Positions 1 to 8,070 of a stretch of DNA of 35,040 bases are shown here, piece by piece. Location: positions 1 through 35,040 of the forward strand of contig NZ_JAGPOX010000105.1 of the NCBI RefSeq assembly GCF_019038435.1, in the 5' to 3' direction. Position numbers and translations under genes: made by a program. The first letter of the stretch is position 1. Each line of letters opens with the position of its first letter. Origin of the DNA: Nocardia alni. GTDB taxonomy: Bacteria > Actinomycetota > Actinomycetes > Mycobacteriales > Mycobacteriaceae. Under the pieces are notes generated by a model. It searched no databases. It worked only from the letters and a program-made list of their open reading frames with translations, and had not been told where the DNA came from.

Positions 1-1701
1 CTCGACAACCGCAATCCCGACCCCGATCGCCGCCCACACCCATCCGACGACGACCGTACGGGCGCGAAAACGTTCGGGCACAAACGCTTCCCTCCATGCC
101 CAGATCACCGCGCCCGGCACCGCGGCGAGCAGCCAACCGATCACCGCCGGCCAGTCGCCCCGCACCATCACGGCCACCGCGACACCGGCGACAGCGGCCA
201 ACCACACCCAGCCCACGGTCGCACGCGAACGAATACCGCCACGCCCCAGCGCTATCTCGTGCACAACGAAGACCGCGCCCGATACGACAGCCGCGACACA
301 ACCGACCGCCGCCGGCCAATCCGCCCGCGACACAACGACAACCGCGACACCTACCACGATCGCCAACCACGCCCGGACGGCCCGCGAACCTTCGCGCCTC
401 GACAACAGGTCGTACCCGAGGAACACCGCGCCCGACGTGACCGATACCGCCCCACCGATCAGCGTCCACCGGTCGTTCCCCAATATCACGACAACGAGGC
501 CGCCGGCCATGACCGCCAGGCAGGCCATTGGGAGAGCTGCCGAGCGTGACCGAATAGCCTTGCGCCACAATGCTGTCCCACGCACGATGAGAACCACGCC
601 GGGCACCGCCGCCGCCACCCAGCCGACCACCGCCATCCCGTCACCCACCCCACGCCAGCCATTGCGCGCCAGCACGATGATCGCCACGCCCACAACGATC
701 ACCGACCACACCCACCGCACGGCAGCGCGCGAGCGAACACCGTTGTGCCCGATCCCCCGCACGAGGAACAGCGCACCCGGCACTGCCGCGGCCACACAGC
801 CGATCGCCGCCAACCGATCGGCACGCATGACGACGACGACCGCGACACCCACAACGGTCGCCAGCCATGCCCACCCGACGACAACTGCGCGCGCTCGATC
901 ACCGCCGTGCCCCGGCGGCGCCCCCCGGACCATCAGCACAACGCCGGGTACCACCGCCGCGGCCCACCCGACCACCGCCACCCCAGTACCCACCGCGCGC
1001 CAGTCATGGTCCGTCGCGATGCCGACGGCGAGACCGAGCGCCCCCGCCAACCACAGCCCGCATGCACCAGCGAGCATCATGATGCGTGCGCGAGAGTCGT
1101 TGTCGCACAGCCATAGCCAGTGCGCGAGCAGGACAGCGCCGGTCAGCGCGACCGCCGCCCAGCCGCCGGCCGCCACCCACCGCTGCCGAATCGCCTGCAC
1201 CATCGCGGTGCACACCACACCCGCCAACCACATCGTCCACAGCGACAGCTCCGCACGTCCCGGTAGCCAATCGACGCGCGGCAGCCTGCGCACCGTCCAC
1301 GCCACGCACACCACCGCCGCGCAGCACACGACCACCAGAATCCTGGCCCGCAACGCGAACCACACGGTCGCCACCGACGGCACGACCAGCACCGCCAGCA
1401 ACACCAACGCCGGAGCCTGCAACACCGCGGCCACCACCTGCCGCGGCTGCCACCCACCCACGAGCGGCCCCGACATCCGGCGCGGCGCGAGTTCCAACTC
1501 CAACCCGTTGGACTTGATTCGATCGATCGTCATCACAAGCCCGCCTCCCGGTCGACCTGTCGCGGACACCCACCCACGAGCGAACCGGACATCCGGCGTG
1601 GCGCAAGCCGCAACTCCAGCCAGGTGATTCGCGGCCGCGTATCGGGCCATCGCGTCGAACCGCTGGATCCGAGCCACTTCTTGCTGCTGCGGATTCCACA
1701 T
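1..1701 (-). CDS. Membrane protein of tandem two-helix repeats (3' end off the window)
   Basis: The frame stays open from an ATG at 1701 to base 1 (567 codons) with no stop, so the C-terminus lies outside the window. After a hydrophilic N-terminus (about 1-90) it has several hydrophobic helices. From about residue 203 to the edge it is made of repeated units of roughly 52-66 residues. Each unit has a basic R-S/A-R start, a GW-W/VGVAVVV helix, a short D/N-W loop, and a second helix resembling AAAVPGVVLIVRG. At least six full units and the start of a seventh are present. GAGGTG stands 6 nt before ATG 1701. A GTG at 1536 also has GGGAGG 7 nt upstream, so the start is uncertain. It lies 31 bp downstream of the solute-binding lipoprotein gene and may be co-transcribed with it. 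I do not recognise the family and assign no function. Confidence 0.75.
   Translation of the reverse strand, partial: MWNPQQQEVARIQRFDAMARYAAANHLAGVAACATPDVRFARGWVSATGRPGGGLVMTIDRIKSNGLELELAPRRMSGPLVGGWQPRQVVAAVLQAPALVLLAVLVVPSVATVWFALRARILVVVCCAAVVCVAWTVRRLPRVDWLPGRAELSLWTMWLAGVVCTAMVQAIRQRWVAAGGWAAVALTGAVLLAHWLWLCDNDSRARIMMLAGACGLWLAGALGLAVGIATDHDWRAVGTGVAVVGWAAAVVPGVVLMVRGAPPGHGGDRARAVVVGWAWLATVVGVAVVVVMRADRLAAIGCVAAAVPGALFLVRGIGHNGVRSRAAVRWVWSVIVVGVAIIVLARNGWRGVGDGMAVVGWVAAAVPGVVLIVRGTALWRKAIRSRSAALPMACLAVMAGGLVVVILGNDRWTLIGGAVSVTSGAVFLGYDLLSRREGSRAVRAWLAIVVGVAVVVVSRADWPAAVGCVAAVVSGAVFVVHEIALGRGGIRSRATVGWVWLAAVAGVAVAVMVRGDWPAVIGWLLAAVPGAVIWAWREAFVPERFRARTVVVGWVWAAIGVGIAVVE
1452..1625. repeat. 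Short direct duplication, 116 bp offset
   Basis: A stretch of about 45-60 bp starting at 1452 (acccacccacgagcg...) recurs starting at 1568 with a few mismatches. On the minus strand the copies encode closely similar peptides (LELELAPRRMSGPLVGG and LELRLAPRRMSGSLVGG) but in different frames, because 116 is not a multiple of three. The copy nearer the membrane-protein body is in its frame and the upstream copy is not. Confidence 0.7.
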
Positions 1702-1732
1702 ACGTCGCACCTCACCATATTCCGTTCGTAGA

Positions 1733-3160
1733 TCATGAGTCGATCCGATCGCATGCGTCTGCTTGCACGGGGTGGCCATTCCCGGGACGGCTCGATCGTC
1801 GCTGCCCGGATCGTCCTCGTTGCCAGATGTTCTGGAGGTCCGCGATCGCGCGGTCGGTCGCGGCGGGGCCGGTATCGGTGAGGAAGCGGGTCAGGACTCG
1901 CCACAGGCCGTCTCGGCGGCCGCGAGGGCCGACCAGGTCGGCGAAGTCGAACATCGTCCAGTTGTTCAGGTTCGGGGCGACGTCGCGGAACAGGCCCGCG
2001 TACGACGCGGGCGTCGGGGCGTCCCCGCGCGGCTGGACGAAACCGCCGTAGCCTGTGACCCAGGGATCCGGGGCCGTGCGTGCGGCCAGGGCCGCGGCAA
2101 GGTCGTCGGCGGATTCGGCCGCACCGGTTGTGATGACGAGGATGTCCGCGCCGCCGATGCTCGGGGCCACTCGCCCGTCCGTCAGGGCCGGGAAGGGCAT
2201 CACGCCGACGCTCGCCTCGGAACCGTTTCGCTGACGAAGACATTCGCGCACAATGGGTTCCGCGTAGTCCGGGGCGACAACCATAGTGGCGGAACGGTGT
2301 TGGAACACATCGCGCACCGCATCGGGAAACTGCCGCCGCAGCGTCTCGGCGACACCACCCGGGAATGCGCCGGGCGTGCCCCAGAGTTCTCCGAGCACGC
2401 CGAACGCCGCCCGTACATCGGGCCGGTCCCAGCTCACATCTTGTGCGCCCGCCGGCTGCCCGGACACCGGGGCGAATTTCGACAGCGCCTGATACGCATT
2501 CGGCGCGACCGCGCACAGCACGTTCGCGAAGTGGTATGCCAGCACCCAGCCGTCCGCGGCGCCCAGCGCGAACAGGTGGCGACCGGCGGCGGCGAACCGG
2601 GCGATCTGCTCGGGCCAGTCCTCCAGATACCAATCCCTCGGCATGTCGCCGAGCGTCTGACCATCGGGCGCCACGGCGTCGCGGTCGTACCAGACCAGCG
2701 ATTTGTACGCGCCCTTGAACGGCACACCGAAGTGACCGACCGCATGATCCCGGCAATTGCGGTACCACAACAGGTCCCACCAGTTGTCCCGGTACAGCGG
2801 GTCGCCCCCGGGCGGCGCCCACAGCGTGTCGCGGACCGCGCGCAGCCTCGAGCCCGCCAGCACCGAGATGCGGCCCGCGTCCGGCAGCATGATGATGTCC
2901 GGCGCGCCGCTGCCACCGGCGTTGAGCGCGGTATCGATATCGTCACCGAGCGGCACGACCTCCACCGGACCGCGAAAGGCGGGCGCGCTGCGCCCCTGTC
3001 CGATACCGGCGAGCACGGCCTGAAACGCCGCCAACTCGTTTCCGCTCCAGGTCACCGCCACCCGCAACGTTCCGGAGCCGCCACGCAGGATATTCGGCCC
3101 GCACGCGGCGGCGAACGGCAGAACGAGCCCCGCCTGAAGTACCGATCGACGTGTGATCAT
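1733..3160 (-). CDS. ABC-type solute-binding lipoprotein (Tat/lipobox export)
   Basis: This 475-residue protein resembles family-1 extracellular solute-binding proteins, which capture a sugar or similar ligand for an ABC importer. The ATG at 3160 was chosen because it gives a compact signal peptide with a twin-arginine motif (TRRSVLQ) and a lipobox-like AAAC with Cys20; the longer upstream extension (to 3244) would bury this signal. The mature part has typical features: TLRVAVTWSGNE near the start, GAPDIIMLPDAGRI and FGVPFKGAYKSLVWYDRD in the middle, and GGADILVI later. The last 25 residues or so are Arg/Ser-rich and look disordered. No permease or ATPase gene is next to it; the downstream neighbour is a repeat membrane protein with no ABC-permease features I can see. 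The ligand is unknown. Confidence 0.85.
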   Translation of the reverse strand: MITRRSVLQAGLVLPFAAACGPNILRGGSGTLRVAVTWSGNELAAFQAVLAGIGQGRSAPAFRGPVEVVPLGDDIDTALNAGGSGAPDIIMLPDAGRISVLAGSRLRAVRDTLWAPPGGDPLYRDNWWDLLWYRNCRDHAVGHFGVPFKGAYKSLVWYDRDAVAPDGQTLGDMPRDWYLEDWPEQIARFAAAGRHLFALGAADGWVLAYHFANVLCAVAPNAYQALSKFAPVSGQPAGAQDVSWDRPDVRAAFGVLGELWGTPGAFPGGVAETLRRQFPDAVRDVFQHRSATMVVAPDYAEPIVRECLRQRNGSEASVGVMPFPALTDGRVAPSIGGADILVITTGAAESADDLAAALAARTAPDPWVTGYGGFVQPRGDAPTPASYAGLFRDVAPNLNNWTMFDFADLVGPRGRRDGLWRVLTRFLTDTGPAATDRAIADLQNIWQRGRSGQRRSSRPGNGHPVQADACDRIDS

Positions 3161-3487
3161 TGCCCCGAAACCACCCCTGGAGTCGCGTTTCACCGATCTC
3201 TGGTTCGACGGTACGGTCGTCGCGAGCCTGAAACGAGACGTCAACTTCCGGGGCGGTGCCGTTCGGGGCCGCTCGCCCCGGCGGCGCGGCTCGACCAGAG
3301 CGAGGCCGACCAGTATTACCCCGTGCGGCTATTCTAGTCGAAAGCCGCTGGTGCAGAAGGCTGATGGGCACGCCCGACAAGGGCACGCCGCGGCGTCCGC
3401 CACACTGATCTGCGGCGGGAGGTGTCCCCCACTCCGACCCGGACGCTCCCGCTGATTCCTGTCGGAGGGCATCGCTAGTCTGACCGC
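3161..3487. other. Divergent intergenic region
   Basis: This 327-bp gap separates the divergent lipoprotein and DUF4304-like genes. Apart from the candidate -10 next to the right-hand gene I see no convincing gene, terminator or repeat here. Confidence 0.5.
3476..3481 (+). promoter_or_regulatory. Candidate -10 of a leaderless gene
   Basis: TAGTCT lies 6 nt before the ATG at 3488. A hexamer of TAnnnT form at this distance would place the transcription start at or next to the start codon. There is no Shine-Dalgarno sequence at normal spacing. Confidence 0.45.
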
Positions 3488-4159
3488 ATGGTCAAACCGG
3501 ATTCGGCAGTGCGCCGACTGATGCGTGACACAGGAAAGTTACTGCAACCATACGGTTTCCATCACGACGCGGGGACCCACTGGGCACGAGTCGAGCCGGG
3601 TGGGGTGGCGTCGGTCGGCCGCAGCCGGGCACTTCGGACCTGGACCGGCGGCCAGCAGGAGCTCCGATTCGGTCTCGACCTCGACGCCACGCCGACAACC
3701 TGGTGGGAGTACCGCAACTGGTGCGGCGCGCGACAGGGTCTGTCACCCACTCCGATCGAAAAGGCCAGCGGTCCAGGGCAGCTCACCAACCACGGCCTGC
3801 CGGACGAGGTGACCGGCATGTGGTCACTGCGCCTCGACCCGGCGCAGGACGGGCAGCACGCACTCCAGGCGGATATCGAGGCGATCCGCGACGAGTTACC
3901 CAGGCGCGTACACCTTTACGCGCGACGAGCGCTCCGGCTGGTGGAACCGGGCCGATACCTGGAGGAGCTGCTGGCCTGTCCGAATCCCGGGATCGCAACA
4001 TGGGAGGCGATCGTCGTGCTGCTCGCCGAACGGGGTCCGGGACCACGACTCGACGACGCGGTCGGACAGCTGCGGGCGTGCTGTGCGGAACAGAGCGCAT
4101 CGGACTACGCGGAGGAGGTCGCCATCGCGTTCGCCACGGCCCGAGCCGCGCTGGTCTGA
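3488..4159 (+). CDS. DUF4304-like hypothetical protein
   Basis: This is a 223-residue soluble protein with no signal peptide or membrane segment. Its N-terminal half (a helix ending LLQPYGFHHDAG, then HWARVEPGGVASVGRSRAL) has the pattern of DUF4304 proteins, in which a helix and a GF motif precede strands that read out an uncharacterised domain. The assignment is by eye. The start at 3488 is favoured by a -10-like TAGTCT 6 nt upstream, as for a leaderless message. It converges on the lipoprotein gene with an 18-bp gap. Function unknown. Confidence 0.75.
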   Translation: MVKPDSAVRRLMRDTGKLLQPYGFHHDAGTHWARVEPGGVASVGRSRALRTWTGGQQELRFGLDLDATPTTWWEYRNWCGARQGLSPTPIEKASGPGQLTNHGLPDEVTGMWSLRLDPAQDGQHALQADIEAIRDELPRRVHLYARRALRLVEPGRYLEELLACPNPGIATWEAIVVLLAERGPGPRLDDAVGQLRACCAEQSASDYAEEVAIAFATARAALV

Positions 4160-4177
4160 GCCGCCTGCCGCACGGTC

Positions 4178-4867
4178 TCAGCAGCCGTAGAGTTCGCCGA
4201 CTCCCTCGGTGGGGGTTTGTTCGCCGAGACAGCCGAACGGGACGAGGCCGGCGTCGCTCATCTTGACCGCGGATTGTGCCGACTTGTTCTCGCAGACGAG
4301 TCCGGAGGAGTCGAGGCGGCAGGTGTAGTCGCCGGCGGTGATGCGCGATCCATAGGGGAGTTTGTTTCCGTAGCCGCGGACGAACGGGCCCGGGTCGCCG
4401 TGCATCGAGCCCACGGTGGCCTTGGTACCGGAGTAGGTGATCCAGTTCGCCACGAACTCGCCCTCGCCACTGCGTGTGGACTCGGCCGGCGGGTGCTTCA
4501 GATCCACCAGGCAGTACAGATCGGGCATGCCCTCCTCGGCATCGCTGGTGCACTTGATCTTTCCGGTCGGACTGGTGAAGGCGACGTCGTTGTCCTTCAG
4601 GGGGGTGGCCGTGCCGTCCTGGGTCGTCTGGGTGGCGAACTGCGCAGGATCGGCTGCACGACCATCCCGTATCCACTCGTCGACCGCCGCGAAGGAGGCG
4701 CCGGCGCTCGGCGCTCCCCCGGTCGACGACGTTGTCGTGGAGGTGGATTCGGAGTCGGCGGGCGCGGACGCCGGCGCGGTGCGGGACTGCTGATCGGTTG
4801 TAGCCGAACAGCCTGCCACCAGAAGGACGAGCGCTGTCAAGGCCGCGATACGCATGCCGACCACCAT
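4178..4867 (-). CDS. Secreted lipoprotein, function unknown
   Basis: This 229-residue protein starts with a short hydrophobic signal (RIAALTALVLLVAGCSA) with a clear lipobox LVAGC, so it should be lipid-anchored to the membrane outer face. A Ser/Thr/Ala-rich linker of about 35 residues follows. The globular domain has at least six cysteines (in KIKCTS, LYCLVDL, YTCRL, LVCEN, FGCLG and the C-terminal YGC), suggesting disulfides. An alternative ATG at 4855 would shorten the signal by four residues and has GGTGG 5 nt upstream; either start keeps the lipobox. The pattern SPTGKIKC...YCLVDL recalls uncharacterised lipoproteins of mycolata. It converges with the DUF4304-like gene. Confidence 0.82.
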   Translation of the reverse strand: MVVGMRIAALTALVLLVAGCSATTDQQSRTAPASAPADSESTSTTTSSTGGAPSAGASFAAVDEWIRDGRAADPAQFATQTTQDGTATPLKDNDVAFTSPTGKIKCTSDAEEGMPDLYCLVDLKHPPAESTRSGEGEFVANWITYSGTKATVGSMHGDPGPFVRGYGNKLPYGSRITAGDYTCRLDSSGLVCENKSAQSAVKMSDAGLVPFGCLGEQTPTEGVGELYGC

Positions 4868-5147
4868 AGGGGCTGTCTCGTGACGCCGCGAACCTGCCGT
4901 TCAGCCAGGCATGCACCCAGCCGTTAGAGCTGGTCGACATATGAACCGGCCGAACGTTTTACGTCCTCACATGTCGCCGGGACGCGGTGGGTGCCCCGCG
5001 TGCCGACCGTCTGCTCGGCGAAGCCGGCGGTGAGCACGCACGGCTACAGGACCGGCAGCGCCGCATGCGCAAGATATCGCCGGACTCGTGCCGCCTGCGC
5101 CAGGAAACCAGGAGGCACTTGCGGGCCGTAGGAGTTGCTGTGGCTGA

Positions 5148-5780
5148 TCAGATTGGCGCGCAGGGTGTTTCCATGCCACTACGGCGACCTTCGAGTAATT
5201 CGATCAGGGTGCGGCCCATCGCATTTCGGGCTGCCTGCTGGTCCTGGGCGCGGGTGATCGCCAGCGCGGCGGCCGACAGTGCGCCGTAGAGCACGTGGGA
5301 GAGGGCGTCGACGTCGGCGGTGATGATCGAGCCGTCGTTGCGCAAGGCCGTCAGCGCGACCTCGAGCACCCCCTCGACGTGGCGTTCGCCGTGTTCCCAC
5401 CACGGGACGAAGCCGAGGGCGGTGGGGCCGTCGCGGAAGCAGATCTGTTGGTAGGCGGGATCCAGGCAGCGGTCCAGGAAGGCGTTCAGGCCGGCGATGG
5501 TGGCTTCCCAGGGTGTGCGGGCCGAACTCGTTCTCGCGGCGATCATCGTGACCGTCTGCTTGTCGACCAGCTCGAGGGCGGCCTGGAACAGCGATCGTTT
5601 ATTGGCGAAGTGGTGGTAAACGGCGCCCTTGGTGACGCGGGCGGCCGCGGCGATCTGATCGGTCGAGGTGTTCTCGAACCCTCGGGTGGCGAACAGTCGC
5701 GCCGCGCCCTCGATCAGCGCACGCCTGGTATCCGCGGCATTCGCATCACGTCTAGACAACATACTCCGAGTATGTGACAT
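5148..5780 (-). CDS. TetR-family transcriptional regulator
   Basis: This is a 210-residue TetR repressor. The N-terminal helix-turn-helix spans about residues 17-62, with the typical pattern ALIEGAARLFATRGFENTS, DQIAAAARVTKGAVYHHF and ANKRSLF. The rest is an all-helical ligand and dimerisation domain containing CFRDGPTALGF. ATG 5780 was chosen for the GAAGG 5 nt upstream; a longer start at 5798 has no ribosome site, and another ATG lies at 5762. A perfect 17-bp palindrome (5759-5775) overlaps the first codons and may be its operator. It is divergent from the 174-residue protein gene 81 bp away, which is its most likely target. The ligand is unknown. Confidence 0.88.
   Translation of the reverse strand: MSHTRSMLSRRDANAADTRRALIEGAARLFATRGFENTSTDQIAAAARVTKGAVYHHFANKRSLFQAALELVDKQTVTMIAARTSSARTPWEATIAGLNAFLDRCLDPAYQQICFRDGPTALGFVPWWEHGERHVEGVLEVALTALRNDGSIITADVDALSHVLYGALSAAALAITRAQDQQAARNAMGRTLIELLEGRRSGMETPCAPI
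5759..5775. promoter_or_regulatory. 17-bp palindrome, candidate TetR operator
   Basis: ACATACTC-C-GAGTATGT has perfect 8-bp arms around one central base. It overlaps the first codons of the TetR gene and faces the divergent gene at 5862. Its size and symmetry suit a TetR dimer. Confidence 0.55.
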
Positions 5781-5861
5781 TCCAGCCTTCTTTATCAACC
5801 GCGGACGGCACAGACTGGGCTACACAATGGACACGAGAGATTCGGGGAGAAAGTTCCGAAA

Positions 5862-6386
5862 ATGACTGTGCGACAGATTCCTTGGACTGATATGCGGCGC
5901 CTGCCCCGATTGCTGCGGCACAACTGGCGGCGCCATCGCGACCGTGGTGCGCGGCTGACCGATTTCACCATCACGACGACCTGGTCCGACGGGTCCGCCG
6001 CACGGTCCACGGGCCCGTATATGTTCAGCCTCACCGAATTCACGCCGACCAGAGTGACGGACGTTCTGCCGATCTGGCTCGCGGGAACGCGTCTGGCACG
6101 TCAACTGGTACGGATCGACGAGTCGGTCGGCATAACGACCTACATCCGGCCCGCTCACCACGGCCAGGTCGGATCCCTGTCGGTGTGGACCGATCCGAAG
6201 GGGCTCGATGCCTTCATGACACTGCCGGACCACATCGAGATCATGAACAAGTACCGATCCCGCGGCCTGCCCGTTCGATCCGCCACATGGTGGTCCGATC
6301 ATCTCGACGCCGACGCCGCCGTCCTCGAGGGCTTACGGCTGCTGGACACCCACGACACCCAACGCGTGAGCACCCCGAGAGGCTAA
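5862..6386 (+). CDS. Hypothetical protein, possible dimeric alpha/beta-barrel fold
   Basis: This is a 174-residue soluble protein. The second half (GSLSVWTDPKGLDAFM, a helix, then NKYRSRGLPVRSATWWSD) has the strand-helix-strand pattern of the ferredoxin-like dimeric alpha/beta-barrel superfamily, which includes antibiotic-biosynthesis-type monooxygenases and DUF3291-like proteins. No cofactor motif is visible, so the function is not assigned. It is divergent from the TetR gene at 5780 and is probably controlled by it. The ribosome site is weak (GGGGAGA about 12 nt upstream). Confidence 0.72.
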   Translation: MTVRQIPWTDMRRLPRLLRHNWRRHRDRGARLTDFTITTTWSDGSAARSTGPYMFSLTEFTPTRVTDVLPIWLAGTRLARQLVRIDESVGITTYIRPAHHGQVGSLSVWTDPKGLDAFMTLPDHIEIMNKYRSRGLPVRSATWWSDHLDADAAVLEGLRLLDTHDTQRVSTPRG

Positions 6387-6399
6387 CTGAGCAACCTGC

Positions 6400-6922
6400 A
6401 CACATCCGCCGCAGTCCGCCGACTACTCCTTCGAGGCGTGCCTGCGCGATCTGGAGGCGTGCTCGCGGCGCGGGGTATGCAGCGGGCACGGCTGGTGGGC
6501 CCGTCCTACGGGGCGCTGGTCGCGGTGCATTTCGCCGACCGCCACCCCGACCGGGTGCTGGGTGTGGTGTCGGTGGACAGCGCCCAGCCGTACGGGATCA
6601 CCGGGGAGGAGTCTCGCGAGCGGATCCGCAGGCCGTTCCGTCAGGCCCGGCCGTTGATGCCGCTGCTGCGCCCGCTCGGGATGTCCGCCCGGATGAGCAC
6701 CCCGCCAATCCGAACCTGACCGTGGCAGCGAAGGTCCCCAGCAATCACTCCAAGATCCTGGCCAAGGATTTCGGCGCCGGCGCCGCGCGCGAGCTCGCCG
6801 GAACCAGCCCGTCGGACGCTACGGGCCCTGAGTGGGTGCGGATCGTGACCGACCCACTTGTGCCCACCACCCTCGCTGGGGGCTTCTCGCTGCCCAGAGT
6901 CATTCCGCGCGGGGTGCGGTAA
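6400..6922 (+). pseudogene. Frameshifted alpha/beta-hydrolase remnant
   Basis: Parts of one alpha/beta hydrolase appear in three successive frames. First comes SADYSFEACLRDLEACSRRGV (about 6415-6477). Then MQRARLVGPSYGALVAVHFA and DRVLGVVSVDSAQPYG (about 6480-6715) carry the nucleophile elbow G-P-S-Y-G. Last comes LTVAAKVPSNHSKILAKDF (about 6715-6922), which resembles the C-terminal histidine region. The N-terminal strands with the oxyanion motif are missing, and the stretch between lid and C-terminus looks deleted. A shift near 6470 and another near 6715 break the frame. It starts 14 bp after the upstream gene. The decay is inferred from sequence alone. Confidence 0.6.
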
Positions 6923-7207
6923 GGGCTCGCCCGCGTCGTCGCACCCGCCGCGTTGGCCGGCCGGTGCACGGAACCGGCTCGCAAAGATCCTGCGGGACTG
7001 GCCGATTCGGCAACCACCGGAGTTGCCAGGCGCTGCGCCCGGCCTCGAGCGGATACCCGAACCATCCGATCAGCGGCCATGCGGACGGCCTGCCTGTTAC
7101 ACGTCGACGAGGTCGTCGCTATCGTGAGCGACAAGGTCACCATTTCAGTCGCAACCAGACCGAAGTGGCCTGGTTGACTCGCGGATCGGAAAGAGCGGCG
7201 TCGGATC

Positions 7208-7636
7208 ATGGCAGAGGACCTGATCGTGTCTGGGGTGCTGGTGATCCCCGCGTCGGAGTTGAGCGAGCGGTTCTCACGGTCGTCCGGTCCGGGAGGGCAG
7301 CACGTCAACACCACCGACAGCCGAGTAGAGCTGTCCTTCGATCTGGCCAACTCGCCCTCCGTGCCGGAGCGGCTGCGCACCCGGATGCTCGACCGGCTGG
7401 CCACCCGCCTGGTCAACGGGGTGCTCACGATCGCCGCATCGGAGCAACGCGCACAGCCGCAGAACCGCGCGGCCGCCCGCGAACGACTGGCCTCGTTACT
7501 GCGTGACGCCGCTGCCGCACCGCCACCCGTTCGCCGCGCCACCAAGCCTTCGCGCGGAGCAAAGGAACGTCGCATCGCCGCGAAGAAACGGCGCGGCGTC
7601 ACCAAACGCAACCGCCGCGCCTCCCCCGACGACTAG
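7208..7636 (+). CDS. arfB: Alternative ribosome-rescue factor ArfB (peptidyl-tRNA hydrolase)
   Basis: This 142-residue protein has the release-factor catalytic loop GPGGQHVNTTDSRVEL. The GGQ motif hydrolyses peptidyl-tRNA in the ribosomal A site. The core is followed by a basic tail (about residues 105-137, with KERRIAAKKRRGVTKRNRR), which in ArfB/YaeJ proteins enters the empty mRNA channel of stalled ribosomes. The short length and the lack of a codon-recognition domain separate it from RF1/RF2. It rescues stalled ribosomes independently of tmRNA. It stands alone, after a 285-bp stretch with no clear gene. Confidence 0.92.
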   Translation: MAEDLIVSGVLVIPASELSERFSRSSGPGGQHVNTTDSRVELSFDLANSPSVPERLRTRMLDRLATRLVNGVLTIAASEQRAQPQNRAAARERLASLLRDAAAAPPPVRRATKPSRGAKERRIAAKKRRGVTKRNRRASPDD

Positions 7637-8070
7637 CCGACGGACAGCGCCACGGGTTGAGGTATCGGCGGCACAGTCATTATCGAAAGGGGCCGTGCTC
7701 CCCAAGCACCCGTCTGCGTCTTCTCGACGCTGGCGGCAGCCTGAGCAGGCACAACCGATACACGGTATTCGGCCAGCCCATGCCTACGGCACGAGACGGG
7801 ACGGCGGACCCTGATGCCGACAGGCGACACCTGGCCCGGCCGCCCCAGCCAGCCAGGCTGCCACCGGGACTCATTGTCCAGCCGGACCCGGGCTACCACC
7901 GACTGCACCGTCCGGGGCCAACCGGGCTACCACCGAACTCCACCGCCCGGGCCAACCTGGTTATTGCCGAGCCCGGTCGCCCGGGCCAACCCAGTGCTGT
8001 CGGCCCGCGCTGTCCAGACATCAAACTGCTGCCGCAGCTTACCGGGCGGACCGGGCCGCTATCGAACCTT
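7637..8070. other. Non-coding stretch between arfB and the SPFH gene
   Basis: This 434-bp region separates two convergent genes. Open frames cross it, but none shows a recognisable domain or ribosome site. Its one clear structure is the 34-bp tandem repeat in the middle. Confidence 0.5.
7854..7989. repeat. 34-bp tandem repeat, about four degenerate units
   Basis: Units start at 7888, 7922 and 7956, exactly 34 bp apart. The first two share CCGGGCTACCACCGA and all three have a G/C-rich end, with GGCCAA closing the units. The third unit is diverged, and a weaker copy precedes them near 7854. A 34-bp period is not a multiple of three, which argues against a coding role. Confidence 0.65.

Noticed and set aside
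437..1627. A 396-codon plus-strand frame rich in Thr, Pro, Ala and His
   Set aside because: It is the reverse frame of the repeat membrane protein; its low complexity reflects the hydrophobic repeats on the minus strand.
1763..3337. A 524-codon frame antisense to the solute-binding lipoprotein
   Set aside because: The minus-strand protein has a Tat/lipobox signal and family motifs; this frame has none.
7633..7908. A 91-codon minus-strand frame between arfB and the SPFH gene
   Set aside because: It overlaps the tandem repeat, has no recognisable domain or ribosome site, and cannot be told from a chance GC-rich frame.
7854..7989. The 34-bp repeat as a CRISPR array
   Set aside because: Units are directly abutted with no unique spacers, and no cas gene is present.
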